Below are positions 41,415-50,448 of a stretch of 64,000 nucleotides of DNA, in pieces. Location of the stretch: positions 5,890,001-5,954,000 of the forward strand of contig NZ_CP160453.1 of the NCBI RefSeq assembly GCF_040744945.1, written 5' to 3'. The notes under the pieces are model-generated. The model saw only the letters and a list, made by a program, of their open reading frames with translations. It ran no database searches and was not told the DNA's origin. Source of the DNA: Saccharothrix sp. HUAS TT1. GTDB taxonomy: Bacteria; Actinomycetota; Actinomycetes; Mycobacteriales; Pseudonocardiaceae. The number at the start of each line of letters is the position of its first letter. Within the stretch, counting starts at the first letter, position 1. The position numbers and the translations under genes are program-made.

Positions 41415-43652
41415 TCAGTTGGCGTAGTGGACGTCCGGCCAGGGCGGGGTGACCATGCCGTTGCCGATGTGGAAGCTCGGGTGCGGCGGCTGGTTGTAGG
41501 CGGTGTTCTGCCAGGCGATGGCGACCCGGTACATGGTGTCGTGCATCAGCGTGGGGATCCGCCGGTCGGTCTGGTGCGGGGTGGAGTAGATGCGCAGGGC
41601 GCGGTTGTCGGTGGTGCGCCAGACGACCTCCTCGCGCCAGTCGCCGAACAGGTCGGCGCTCAACGCCGGGGTGGCCTTGGTGCCGTTGTTCGACGCCACC
41701 CCGGAACCGGTCAGCAGGCGGGTGTCGCCGCTCGTGCCGTACTTGTCGACGCGGGTCTGGTCCAGCAGTTCGCGGGAGGTGTCGCCGTCCCACCAGAGCA
41801 GGAAGTTCGCCGAGGACGGCTTGCGGCCCACGTTGGCGCCGCTGGGGCTGCGCAGGCTGCCGTCCGCGCTGGACCAGGACTCCGCGCCGGGGCTGCCGGC
41901 GTGGATGTCGCCGGAGACGCCTCGGCCGTTGTCGGTGCCCGACGCGGTGGTCCAGCGCCGGGAGCCGGTGCGGGCGTCGGCGAACCAAGAGCCCGGCTTG
42001 GAGGAGTCCTCGGAGACCTTGAAGTACTCCAGGCCCGGGCGGGAGGGGTCCAGGTCGCCCAGGTGGGCGGCGTCGCCGTGCCCGAGGCCGGTGGTCCACA
42101 GGCCGCGGCCGTTGTCGTCGATCACGGCCGCGCCGTAGACGATCTCGTCCCGGCCGTCCTGGTCGACGTCGCCGACGGTCAGCGAGTGGTTGCCCTGCCC
42201 GGCGTAGCCGGAGTTGCTGTTGGAGTCGAAGGTCCAGCGCTTGGTCAGCGCGCCGTTGCGGAAGTCCCAGGCGGCGATGACGGCGCGGGTGTAGTAGCCC
42301 CGCGCCATGATCAGGCTGGGGCGGGCGCCGTCGAGGTAGGCGGTGCCGGCCAGGAACCGGTCCACCCGGTTGCCGTAGTTGTCGCCCCACGACGACACCG
42401 TGCCGCGCGGCGGGTCGTAGTTCACCGTCGACATCGCCGCGCCGGTCTGACCGTTGAACATGGTCAGGAACTCCGGACCCGTGAGGATGTAGCCGCCGGA
42501 GTTGCGGTGGTCGGCGCTCGCGTTGCCGATCACCGTGCCGCGGCCGTCCCTGGTGCCGTCCGCGGTCTTCATCGCGACCTCGGCCTTGCCGTCACCGTCG
42601 TAGTCGTAGACCTGGAACTGGGTGTAGTGCGCGCCGGCGCGGATGTTGCGGCCCAGGTCGATGCGCCACAACCGGGTGCCGTCCAGGCGGTAGGCGTCGA
42701 TGAACACGTTGCCGGTCACACCGGACTGGGAGTTGTCCTTGGCGTTGTCCGGGTCCCACTTGAGCACGAACTCGTAGTCGCCGTCGCCGTCCAGGTCGCC
42801 CGCGCTGGCGTCGTTGGCCACGTAACCGCTGCCCGGCGACTGGATCGGCACGTCCCGGTAGCCCGAGCCGAACGCCAGTGACGCGGGCGACGCCGCCTGC
42901 TCGGTCCCGTCGACCACGGCGCGGACGGTGTAGGAGGCGTCCGCCGCCGCGCCGTTGTCCAGGTAGTTGGTCGAGGAGGTGATCGGGCTGCCGTTGAGCT
43001 TCGTGCCGCCCCGGTAGACGTTGAACGCCACGTTCTGCGGGTCACCGCCCAGCAACCGCCAGCTGACCAGGTTGCCGCTGCCCGACCGCACGCTCACCAC
43101 ACCGCGGTCCAGCCGCTCGACCTGCTTGCGGCCGGTCGGGTCGCCCGGCCCACCCGGGTTCGAGTCGGTGGTCGTCGTGGTCGTAGTCGTGGTGGTGGTG
43201 GTGGTCGACGTGGTGGTGGTCGTCGTGGGGTCGACGCCGCCCGTGCACGTGGTGCCGTTGAGCGTGAACGACGTCGGCACTCCGACCGAGTCGCCGGACA
43301 TGGTGCCGTTGAAGCCGAACGACGCCGTGCCGCCGGTCGGGATCGACCGGTTCCAGTCCACGTTGGACGCCGTCACGTTCGCGCCCGAGCCGCCGAACTC
43401 GGCGTTCCACCCCTGCCCGAGGCGTTCCGAGCCGGGGAACGACCACGCCAGCGTCCACCCGTCGACCGGGTCGCCCAGGTTCCTGATCGTCACGTTGGCG
43501 GAGAACCCGCCCTGCCACTTGTTCTGCACCGCGTAGTCGACGCCGCAGCCCGGGGCCGCGGACGCCACGCCGGCGACCAGCAGGCCCCCGGTCAGTGCGC
43601 TGATCGCCGCGCCGGCGGCCATCGCGCGCACTCTGAACGAGTTGGTGAGCAC
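41415..43652 (-). CDS. Secreted rhamnogalacturonan lyase (PL11) with CBM2
   Basis: 745 aa from GTG 43652, with AAGGAG upstream. Signal peptide residues 1-35, then a CBM2-type cellulose-binding module (about 37-135, GCGVDYAVQNKWQGGFSANVTI ... WNAEFG), a Thr-rich linker (about 138-165) and a PL11 beta-propeller (from VERLDRGVVSVRSGSGNLVSWRLL). The propeller carries repeated Ca-binding DxDxDG motifs (DLDGDGDYE, DYDGDGKAE, DVDQDGRDE). It would cut the rhamnogalacturonan-I backbone while held on plant cell-wall cellulose. It has both LacI-type and CebR-type operators upstream. Confidence 0.9.
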   Translation of the reverse strand: MLTNSFRVRAMAAGAAISALTGGLLVAGVASAAPGCGVDYAVQNKWQGGFSANVTIRNLGDPVDGWTLAWSFPGSERLGQGWNAEFGGSGANVTASNVDWNRSIPTGGTASFGFNGTMSGDSVGVPTSFTLNGTTCTGGVDPTTTTTTSTTTTTTTTTTTTTDSNPGGPGDPTGRKQVERLDRGVVSVRSGSGNLVSWRLLGGDPQNVAFNVYRGGTKLNGSPITSSTNYLDNGAAADASYTVRAVVDGTEQAASPASLAFGSGYRDVPIQSPGSGYVANDASAGDLDGDGDYEFVLKWDPDNAKDNSQSGVTGNVFIDAYRLDGTRLWRIDLGRNIRAGAHYTQFQVYDYDGDGKAEVAMKTADGTRDGRGTVIGNASADHRNSGGYILTGPEFLTMFNGQTGAAMSTVNYDPPRGTVSSWGDNYGNRVDRFLAGTAYLDGARPSLIMARGYYTRAVIAAWDFRNGALTKRWTFDSNSNSGYAGQGNHSLTVGDVDQDGRDEIVYGAAVIDDNGRGLWTTGLGHGDAAHLGDLDPSRPGLEYFKVSEDSSKPGSWFADARTGSRRWTTASGTDNGRGVSGDIHAGSPGAESWSSADGSLRSPSGANVGRKPSSANFLLWWDGDTSRELLDQTRVDKYGTSGDTRLLTGSGVASNNGTKATPALSADLFGDWREEVVWRTTDNRALRIYSTPHQTDRRIPTLMHDTMYRVAIAWQNTAYNQPPHPSFHIGNGMVTPPWPDVHYAN

Positions 43653-43674
43653 CGTTGCTCCTTCGTCGCAGATT

Positions 43675-43690
43675 CTGGGAGCGCTCCCAG
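43675..43690. promoter_or_regulatory. CebR-type operator box
   Basis: CTGGGAGCGCTCCCAG is a perfect 16-base palindrome containing TGGGAGCGCTCCCA, the CebR box consensus of Streptomyces cellulose/cellobiose genes. It is 23 bases before the lyase start. Confidence 0.8.
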
Positions 43691-43754
43691 ATGTGATCCG
43701 GGTAACGCCCTCGCCCGGCACATGACAGCACCGCAACCCAGCGCCTGTCAAGGA

Positions 43755-43766
43755 TGAAACGATTCA
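43755..43766. promoter_or_regulatory. LacI-type operator 1 (TGAAACGATTCA)
   Basis: One of five 12-base sites of the form TGAAWCGNTTCA in the region; this one lies 103 bases upstream of the PL11-CBM2 lyase start, beyond the CebR box. Confidence 0.7.
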
Positions 43767-43853
43767 CTCCTAGCAGGACCCTTTAGTGCTCACAGGCCGA
43801 CCACCTGGGCGGAAATCGTCAGAACGACGCTGAAAAGGTTCAAAGAACGGCGG

Positions 43854-44891
43854 TCACCTGGCGCGGCGGCGCGCCCGCTGCACCCGCCGGCTCGACTCCC
43901 GCACGACCAGCTCCGGCGCGAACAGCACGTGCTTGTGCTCGTGCTCGGCGGGCGTCATCGTCTCCGCGATCACCAGCTCGGCGGCCGTGCGGCCGATCAG
44001 CTGGCGCGGCTGCCGCACCGAGGTGAGCGGCACGGCCGCGGCGGCGGCGAAGTCGATGTCGTCGTAGCCGACGATGGCGATCTCCTCCGGCACCCGCACC
44101 CCCGCTCGCACCAGCACCTGGAGCGCGCCCAGCGCCAGCAGGTCGTTGGCGCAGAACACCGCGTCCGGCCGGGCGGAGCGGGCCAGCAGCTGCTCGGCGG
44201 CCCGCTGCCCCGACACCACGTTCATGGTGGGGACCTTCAACTCCTCCAGCACGCCCGCGTCCCGGCCCGCCTTGCGCACCGCGTCCACCGCGCCCTCGTG
44301 CCGCTGGCGCGCCTGGTGCACGCGCGAGGGCCCGTTGACCATGACGATCCGCTCGTAGCCCTCGGCGAGCAGGTGGGTGACCGCCAGCTCGCCGCCCGCC
44401 CGGTCGTCCACGGCCACCGCGCACAGCCCGGGGTCGGTGGTGGGGTGGTCGAGCAGCACCACGGACATGCCCCGGTCGCGCAGCCGGCGCACCGCGGCCA
44501 GGTCGGCGTCCACGGGTGTGATCAGCACGCCGTGCACCCGCTGCTCGGCCAGCAGCTCCACGTGCCTGCTCTCGCGCTGCGGCGAGCCGTCGCTGTTGCA
44601 CAGGATCACCGCGTGCCCGGCCTCGCTCGCGGTGTCCTCGACGCCGCGGGCGACGTCGGTGAAGAACGGGTTGCCCACGTCCAGCACGACCAGCCCGATG
44701 GCGCGGGGCGTGCCCGAGCGCAACTGGCGGGCGGCGTCGTTGCGGACGAACCCCAGCTCCACGATCGCGCCCAGCACGCGGTCCCGGGTCGCCGGCGCGA
44801 CGACCTCGGGGCGGTTGAGCACGTTCGAGACCGTGCCGACCGACACCTTCGCGCGCGTCGCCACGTCGCGGATGCTCACCGGTGTCCCCAC
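43854..44891 (-). CDS. LacI-family transcriptional regulator of the rhamnose/rhamnogalacturonan genes
   Basis: 345 aa from GTG 44891, with GAGGAGG four bases upstream. N-terminal HTH (VSIRDVATRAKVSVGTVSNVLNRP) and a periplasmic-binding-protein-like sensor domain (IGLVVLDVGNPFF, GYDDIDFA). Positioned between a PL11 lyase and the rhamnose genes, it should bind the shared TGAAWCGNTTCA sites, including one upstream of itself. Effector is probably rhamnose or a rhamnose-derived sugar. Confidence 0.9.
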   Translation of the reverse strand: MGTPVSIRDVATRAKVSVGTVSNVLNRPEVVAPATRDRVLGAIVELGFVRNDAARQLRSGTPRAIGLVVLDVGNPFFTDVARGVEDTASEAGHAVILCNSDGSPQRESRHVELLAEQRVHGVLITPVDADLAAVRRLRDRGMSVVLLDHPTTDPGLCAVAVDDRAGGELAVTHLLAEGYERIVMVNGPSRVHQARQRHEGAVDAVRKAGRDAGVLEELKVPTMNVVSGQRAAEQLLARSARPDAVFCANDLLALGALQVLVRAGVRVPEEIAIVGYDDIDFAAAAAVPLTSVRQPRQLIGRTAAELVIAETMTPAEHEHKHVLFAPELVVRESSRRVQRARRRAR

Positions 44892-44998
44892 CGCGCCTCC
44901 TCGGCGGACTCGAGGTGTCAAGAAGACGAGCCTAGTCGCCGGTACCGCTCCCGGACCGGCACGACCCGCTGCTCATCCTAGTCCGCCGAGGCCTGCGT

Positions 44999-45010
44999 TA
45001 AATCGTTTCA
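44999..45010. promoter_or_regulatory. LacI-type operator 2 (TAAATCGTTTCA), autoregulatory
   Basis: One mismatch from TGAATCGTTTCA; located about 110 bases upstream of the lacI start, so it may allow autoregulation. Confidence 0.6.
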
Positions 45011-45056
45011 CCCCCGCCCCCCACCACGGGCAACCGATCACCACCGGCCCGTCCCG

Positions 45057-45599
45057 TCAGAGGAAGGTCGTCTGCCCCAACGGCACGGCCAGGCCGGACA
45101 GGCCGTTGAGGAGGCAGTCGAGGTTGGGGTTGGCCGCGCCGACCGTCTGGGAGGTGGTCCCGGTCAGCGGGCCGCTGGTCTGCCGGGTGGTGAGCTGCAC
45201 GGCGCCGTCGAGCACGTTGGTGCGGACGGTGAAGTCGAACGTCGTCCGCTCGTCGCCCGGCGACCACTCGATGGTCGCCGACCCGGTGATGGTGAGCAGC
45301 AGGTTGCACGGGACGCCGCCGAGGCTGGTCGCGGTGCCGGTGGCGTCGGTGACGGCGCCGCCCGCCGGCTCCGGGTGCGCGCCACTGGGCGACAGGCAGT
45401 TCGCCAGGTTGGCCACGCCCACCACCGCCGCGCTGGTCCGCACGGCGGTCAGCGCCGGGCTGAAGCTGAGCTGCACGTTGACGTTGCAGGTCAGGTCCAC
45501 GACCGCGGCTCCGGCCGGTGGCGCGGTCGCGGCGGCCGAACCCAGCGCGACGACGGATGCGGCCGCCACCGCCCACATCCTCCTCCAACGTCCCGACAC
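45057..45599 (-). CDS. Secreted beta-rich protein, unknown
   Basis: 180 aa from GTG 45599 with GGGAGGAG upstream. Signal peptide residues 1-32 (MWAVAAASVVALGSAAATAPPAGA). The mature part is Thr/Asn/Ser-rich with three cysteines (LTCNVNVQLSF, ANCLSPSG, DCLLNGL), predicted beta. I do not recognise the family. It is preceded by 391 bases without a gene. Confidence 0.65.
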   Translation of the reverse strand: MSGRWRRMWAVAAASVVALGSAAATAPPAGAAVVDLTCNVNVQLSFSPALTAVRTSAAVVGVANLANCLSPSGAHPEPAGGAVTDATGTATSLGGVPCNLLLTITGSATIEWSPGDERTTFDFTVRTNVLDGAVQLTTRQTSGPLTGTTSQTVGAANPNLDCLLNGLSGLAVPLGQTTFL

Positions 45600-45990
45600 G
45601 TGCTCTCCTCCCGCTGAACCGGCAAGCCCCCTGCAGACAACCGGACTTGGCGGGGTGGTCGACAGCGGGCAACAGAGGGAATTTCGCTTGCCGAGCGTGA
45701 CTTCCATGATCATGGAAAGAGCCGCGACCACACCTGGAGGCAGTTCCGGCTTGATCGGGTCGGTGACACCACGGCCACACGATGGGGTGACGTGAAAACC
45801 ACTTGTTCGGCCGCAGGTGGTGGACGCCGTGTGTGTTTCCGCGAGTTCGGCTAGTGCAAGGGGATTTTCCCGTTGCGCGCACGTGTCACGACCATTGGCC
45901 GCGAGGGGCGCTCGGGTTCTACTGGGCGTACCGGAAATTCGACGTCCGGGCCGGTGGAATTCCACCGGACGCGTGCGAGAGGTGGAGTCC
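45600..45990. other. Intergenic region with two palindromes
   Basis: No gene is visible. Two perfect palindromes occur: TTCCATGATCATGGAA (45702-45717) and CCGGTGGAATTCCACCGG (45951-45968). They lie between two divergently transcribed secreted-protein genes and may be operators. Promoters for both flanking genes should be here. Confidence 0.5.
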
Positions 45991-46449
45991 ATGGCAGTGC
46001 GCGAGGTTCTGGTCGCCCTGGTGGTCGCGTGTTCGGCGGTGGCGTGGGCGCCGCCGGCCGGGGCCCGGGCGACCACGGCGGTGATCGAGAGCGCGAACGG
46101 CTCGGAGGACGTGTGGCTCCAGACCCTCTGGGACACCAAGCCGGTCATCGCCGCCGACTACACCGGCGGCAACCGGCAGTTGTGGGAGCTCGGCGCCGGT
46201 GACAACCTGATCGTGAACGTCGGGACCGGCCTGTGCGCCGCTGCCATCGGCGGCCTGCTGAAGGGGCGCGAGTGCGATCCCGACGACCCGGGGCAGTTGT
46301 GGTGGCGCGAGGGCAGCGGGAGCTCACGGGTGATCGTGAACGACGAGTTCGGCACCTGCGTCACCTACGACGGGCACGAACTCAGCCCGCGCCTGGAGGA
46401 GTGCGACTTCAGCCGGAGCGACCAGCGCTGGCACATCAACGAGCAGTGA
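45991..46449 (+). CDS. Secreted ricin-type (beta-trefoil) lectin-like protein
   Basis: 152 aa from ATG 45991, with GGTGGAG upstream. Signal peptide residues 1-29. The mature protein has three QxW signatures (QLW, QLW, QRW) spaced as in ricin-type beta-trefoil lectins and four cysteines. It probably binds sugars outside the cell. No catalytic domain is attached. Confidence 0.7.
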   Translation: MAVREVLVALVVACSAVAWAPPAGARATTAVIESANGSEDVWLQTLWDTKPVIAADYTGGNRQLWELGAGDNLIVNVGTGLCAAAIGGLLKGRECDPDDPGQLWWREGSGSSRVIVNDEFGTCVTYDGHELSPRLEECDFSRSDQRWHINEQ

Positions 46450-46660
46450 GGCGAGCGGGGTCCGGCCACCGGAGATCAACGATTTCCCGATTGACGTGCG
46501 CACCGGTCGGCCGGGACGTCCACCGGGAATTTCCCGGGAGTCGATTTCGGCTCGCGAGGAATAGTGGCGGAGGTGGTCGGACGAGCGCTGGGCAACCCGG
46601 CGACCGTTCGCGCGTCCTGTCTTCAACGGGTGGGGATGCCCGTTGGAGAAGGGGGAGATC

Positions 46661-47182
46661 ATGAGGAGAACCGCGTTGGTGGTCGCCGCCGCGCTGGTGG
46701 CGATGTCGGCGGTCCCGGTGGGCGCCGCGGCCGATTCCTGCGCTCCGGTGGACTGGGGGTCGCAGCTGAAGACCGCGTACGACGGCTCCGGGGGCGCGGT
46801 GGGCGACATCCGCTCCGGGCAGCACGAGTGCTTCGACCGGTTGGTGATCGACACCAACCTGCCCGAGAGCGGTTACTACGTGCGCTACACCGACGAGGTG
46901 ACGTACGTCGGCTCCGGCGAGCCGGTCCCGCTGCGCGGCGGGGCGAAGTTGTTCGTGATGGCCTACGTGCCGTCCTACGACGAGAACTTCGACCCGACCT
47001 ACCTGCCGGCGGACCTGACCGAGGTCGTGGACGTGACCGGGTACCGGACGTTCCGGCAGGTCGCCTGGGCCGGGTCCTGGGAGGGCACCACGGACCTCGG
47101 GCTGGGTGTCCGCGCGCGGTTGCCGTTCCGGGTCTTCACCCTGCCGAACCACATCGTCGTGGACGTCGCCCACCAGTGGTGA
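46661..47182 (+). CDS. Secreted AMIN-like domain protein
   Basis: 173 aa from ATG 46661, with GGGGGAG upstream (the TTG at 46643 is less likely). Signal peptide residues 1-23 ending AAADSC. The mature domain has the beta pattern GQHECFDRLVIDTNLPESGYYVRY and VVDVTGYRTFRQVAW, seen in actinomycete AMIN-like proteins. The role is probably cell-wall binding; not shown. Confidence 0.7.
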   Translation: MRRTALVVAAALVAMSAVPVGAAADSCAPVDWGSQLKTAYDGSGGAVGDIRSGQHECFDRLVIDTNLPESGYYVRYTDEVTYVGSGEPVPLRGGAKLFVMAYVPSYDENFDPTYLPADLTEVVDVTGYRTFRQVAWAGSWEGTTDLGLGVRARLPFRVFTLPNHIVVDVAHQW

Positions 47183-47187
47183 GGCGT

Positions 47188-47217
47188 GGCGGGGTCGCCT
47201 GGGCGGGCGACCCCGCC
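47188..47217. terminator. Bidirectional terminator hairpin
   Basis: Perfect 12-bp stem (47188-47199 with 47206-47217) with a six-base loop, between the convergent AMIN-like and rhaEW genes. Confidence 0.8.
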
Positions 47218-47225
47218 CCCGCCGG

Positions 47226-49250
47226 TCAGCGCAGGAACGCGGCGGCCACGCCGGCGTCCACCGGGACGTGCGCGCCGGTCGTGTGCGACAGCTCGCCCGC
47301 CGTCAGGGCGAACACCGCGTTGGCCACGTGCTCGGGCAGCACCTCCCGCTTGAGCAGCGTCCGCTGCGCGTAGAACGCGCCCAGCTCCTCCTCCGGCACC
47401 CCGTACACGGCGGCCCGCTGCGCGCCCCAGCCGCCGGCGAAGATGCCCGACCCGCGCACCACGCCGTCCGGGTTGACGCCGTTGACCCTGATGCCGTGCT
47501 CGCCCAGCTCGGCGGCCAGCAGCCGGACCTGGTGCGCCTGGTCGGCCTTGGCCGCGCCGTAGGCGACGTTGTTCGGCCCGGCGAAGACGGCGTTCTTCGA
47601 GGCGATGTAGACGATGTCGCCGCCCATCCCCTGCTCGACCATCGCCCGCGCCGCCGCCTTCGCGACCAGGAACGACCCGCGCGCCATCACGCCGTGCTGG
47701 AGGTCCCAGTCCCGGGCGGTGGTCTCCAGCAGCGGCTTGGAGATCGACAGGCCGGCGTTGTTGACCACCAGGTCCACCCCGCCGAAGGCCAGGCACGCCT
47801 CGTCGACCGCCGCCGCCACCGCGTCCTCGTCGGTCACGTCCGCGACCACGGCCACCGCGGCGTCCGGCCCCAGCTCGTCCGCCACGGCCCGCGCCGCGTC
47901 GGCGTTGACGTCGGCCACCACCACGCACGCGCCCTCGGCGGCCAGCCGCAGCGCGACGGCCCGGCCGATGCCCGAACCCGCGCCCGTCACCAGCGCGACC
48001 CGCGTGGCCAGCGGCTTGGGCGCCGGCATCCGCTGGAGCTTGGCCTCCTCCAGCGCCCAGTACTCGATGCGGAACTTCTCCGCCTCGTCTATCGGCGCGT
48101 ACCTCGACACCGACTCCGCGCCGCGCATCACGTTGATCGCGTTGACGTAGAACTCGCCCGCCACCCGCGCGGTCTGCTTGTCCTTGCCGTAGGAGAACAT
48201 GCCGACGCCGGGCACCAGCACGATCGCCGGGTCCGCGCCGCGCATCGGCGGCGAGTCCGGTGCGGCGTGCCGCTCGTAGTAGCGGCGGTAGTCCTCCCGG
48301 TACGCCTCGTGCAGCTCGCGCAACCGGGCCGCCACCTCGGCCGGCGGCGCGGTCGGCGGCAGGTCGAGCACCATCGGCCGCACCTTGGTGCGCAGGAAGT
48401 GGTCCGGGCAGGAGGTGCCCAGCGCGGCCAGCCTCGGGTGCTCCGCGTGCGCCAGGAAGTCCAGGACCACGTCGGCGTCGGTGAAGTGGCCGACCTGCGG
48501 CCGGTCGGTCGAGGCGAGGCCGCGCAGCAGCGGCGCCAGCGCGGCGGCGCGCGCCCGGCGTTCGGCGGCGGGCAGCGGGTCGTGCAGCTTCGCGCCGAAC
48601 GGGTCGGGCCTGCCGCGCGCGGCCAGGAATTCGGCAGCCCGCCGGATGATCTCCTGCGAGCGCTCCTGGCACTGCGCGGAGGTCGCGCCCCACGCCGTGA
48701 TGCCGTGGCCGCCGAGGACGACGCCGATCGCCCGCGGGTGCGCGCGGGCGATGGCGGCGATGTCGAGGCCGAGCTGGAAGCCGGGGCGCCGCCACGGCAC
48801 CCACAGCACCCGGTCGCCGAAGACCTCTTCGGTCAACGCCTCGCCGTCGGCCGACGCGGCCAGCGCGATGCCCGCGTCCGGGTGCAGGTGGTCGACGTGC
48901 GCGGCCTCGACCAGCGCGTGCATGGCGGTGTCGATCGACGGCGCCGCACCGCCCCTGCCGTGCAGGCAGTAGTCGAACGCGGCCACCATCTCGTCCTCGC
49001 GGTCCACGCCGGGGTAGACGTCGGCCAGCGCGCGCAGCCGGTCCAGCCGCAGCACGGCCAGGCCGCGCTCGGTCAGCGCGCCCAGGTCGCCGCCCGAGCC
49101 CTTCACCCACAGCAGCTCGACGGGCGCGCCGGTGACCGGGTCGGTCTCCACGCCCTTGGCCGAGGTGTTGCCGCCCGCGTAGTTCGTGGTCGCCGGGTCC
49201 GCGCCCAGCTCGTGGGAGCGCGCCAGCAGTGCCCGCACCTGCTCGTTCAC
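47226..49250 (-). CDS. rhaEW: Bifunctional rhamnulose-1-phosphate aldolase / short-chain dehydrogenase (RhaEW)
   Basis: 674 aa from GTG 49250, overlapping the rhaI stop by four bases. The N-terminal 400 residues are a class II aldolase/adducin domain with metal ligands HVDHLHPD and GGHGITAWG. Residues 420-674 are an SDR dehydrogenase with TGAGSGIGRA, NNAG and the YGAAK catalytic pair. The first half splits rhamnulose-1-phosphate to DHAP and lactaldehyde, and the second oxidises lactaldehyde. It needs a rhamnulokinase that is not in the window. Confidence 0.95.
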   Translation of the reverse strand: MNEQVRALLARSHELGADPATTNYAGGNTSAKGVETDPVTGAPVELLWVKGSGGDLGALTERGLAVLRLDRLRALADVYPGVDREDEMVAAFDYCLHGRGGAAPSIDTAMHALVEAAHVDHLHPDAGIALAASADGEALTEEVFGDRVLWVPWRRPGFQLGLDIAAIARAHPRAIGVVLGGHGITAWGATSAQCQERSQEIIRRAAEFLAARGRPDPFGAKLHDPLPAAERRARAAALAPLLRGLASTDRPQVGHFTDADVVLDFLAHAEHPRLAALGTSCPDHFLRTKVRPMVLDLPPTAPPAEVAARLRELHEAYREDYRRYYERHAAPDSPPMRGADPAIVLVPGVGMFSYGKDKQTARVAGEFYVNAINVMRGAESVSRYAPIDEAEKFRIEYWALEEAKLQRMPAPKPLATRVALVTGAGSGIGRAVALRLAAEGACVVVADVNADAARAVADELGPDAAVAVVADVTDEDAVAAAVDEACLAFGGVDLVVNNAGLSISKPLLETTARDWDLQHGVMARGSFLVAKAAARAMVEQGMGGDIVYIASKNAVFAGPNNVAYGAAKADQAHQVRLLAAELGEHGIRVNGVNPDGVVRGSGIFAGGWGAQRAAVYGVPEEELGAFYAQRTLLKREVLPEHVANAVFALTAGELSHTTGAHVPVDAGVAAAFLR

Positions 49251-50431
49251 GCGCCCCACCCGGCCTGCTCGCCGCCGACCCGCTCGGCCGCGATCCGCTC
49301 GCCGTGACCCGACCGGGCGTAGGCCGCCATCGGGTCCGGGTCCAGCCCCACCCCCTCGCGCACCGACGCCACCAGCGGCCGGACGTCGGTGTTGTAGGCG
49401 TCCATCAGCACGGCGTTCGCGCCGAGCACGTCACCGGCCAGCTGCGCGGCGGTCAACGCGTCCCGGTCGACCAGCAGCGCCTTGGCGGTGGCCTCCTGCA
49501 CGTTCATCACCGACCTGATCTGGCCGGGGATCTTCGGCTCGATGTTGTGGCACTGGTCGAGCATGAACGCCACCCCGGACCCGGCCGCCAGCGCACCGCC
49601 CCGCACCACCTCGACCATGATCCGGAACAGCTGGAACGGGTCCGCCGCGCCGACCATCAGGTCGTCGTCGGCGTAGAAGCGCGAGTTGAAGTCGAACCCG
49701 CCGAGCTTGCCCGCGCGCAGCAGCACCGCGACGATGAACTCGATGTTGGTGCCCGGCGCGTGGTGGCCGGTGTCGACCACGACCCGCGCCCGCTCGCCCA
49801 GCTCCAGGCAGTGCGCGTACGCGGTGCCCCAGTCCGGCACGTCGGTGGTGTAGAACGCGGGCTCGAACAGCTTGTACTCCAGCAGGATCCGCTGGTGGGG
49901 CCCGAGCCGGTGGTAGGTCTCGCGCAGCGCCTCGGCGAGCCGGTCCTGGCGGGTCCGGATGTCGTCCTGGCCGGGGTAGTTGGTGCCGTCGGCGAACCAC
50001 AGCTTCAGGTCGCGCGACCCGGTGGCGTCCATGACGTCGACGCACTGCAGCAGGTGGTCCAGCGCCTTGCGGCGCACCGCCGGGTCGGGCGAGCACACGC
50101 TGCCGAGGACGTAGGCGTCGTCCTGGAAGACGTTGGCGTTGATGGTGCCGATCGACACGCCCTGGTCGGCGGCGAACTTGGCCAGCTCGGCGTAGTCGGG
50201 CACCGCGTCCCACGGGATGTGCAGCGCGACGGAGGGCGCGACGCCGGTGAACCGGTGCACGGTCGCGGCGTCCGAGACCTTCTCGTGGGGCGTGCGGGGC
50301 ACCCCGCGCTGCGCGAAGACCTTGAACCGGGTGCCGGAGTTGCCGAACGCCCAGGACGGCAGCTCGATCCGCTGCCCGGCCAGGGCGTCCCGCACGGCGA
50401 CCGTGCCGGGTGATCCTGCGTTGGCGTCCAC
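49247..50431 (-). CDS. rhaI: L-rhamnose isomerase
   Basis: 394 aa from GTG 50431, with GAGGAG six bases upstream. TIM-barrel isomerase of the Pseudomonas/actinomycete RhaI type, with metal-site segments RILLEYKLFEPAFY, VVVDTGHHAPG, FDFNSRFYADDDLMVG and MLDQCHNIEPK. It converts L-rhamnose to L-rhamnulose. Coupled to rhaEW and 17 bases after rhaM. Confidence 0.95.
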   Translation of the reverse strand: MDANAGSPGTVAVRDALAGQRIELPSWAFGNSGTRFKVFAQRGVPRTPHEKVSDAATVHRFTGVAPSVALHIPWDAVPDYAELAKFAADQGVSIGTINANVFQDDAYVLGSVCSPDPAVRRKALDHLLQCVDVMDATGSRDLKLWFADGTNYPGQDDIRTRQDRLAEALRETYHRLGPHQRILLEYKLFEPAFYTTDVPDWGTAYAHCLELGERARVVVDTGHHAPGTNIEFIVAVLLRAGKLGGFDFNSRFYADDDLMVGAADPFQLFRIMVEVVRGGALAAGSGVAFMLDQCHNIEPKIPGQIRSVMNVQEATAKALLVDRDALTAAQLAGDVLGANAVLMDAYNTDVRPLVASVREGVGLDPDPMAAYARSGHGERIAAERVGGEQAGWGA

Positions 50432-50448
50432 TTCGGACTCCTCACTGC

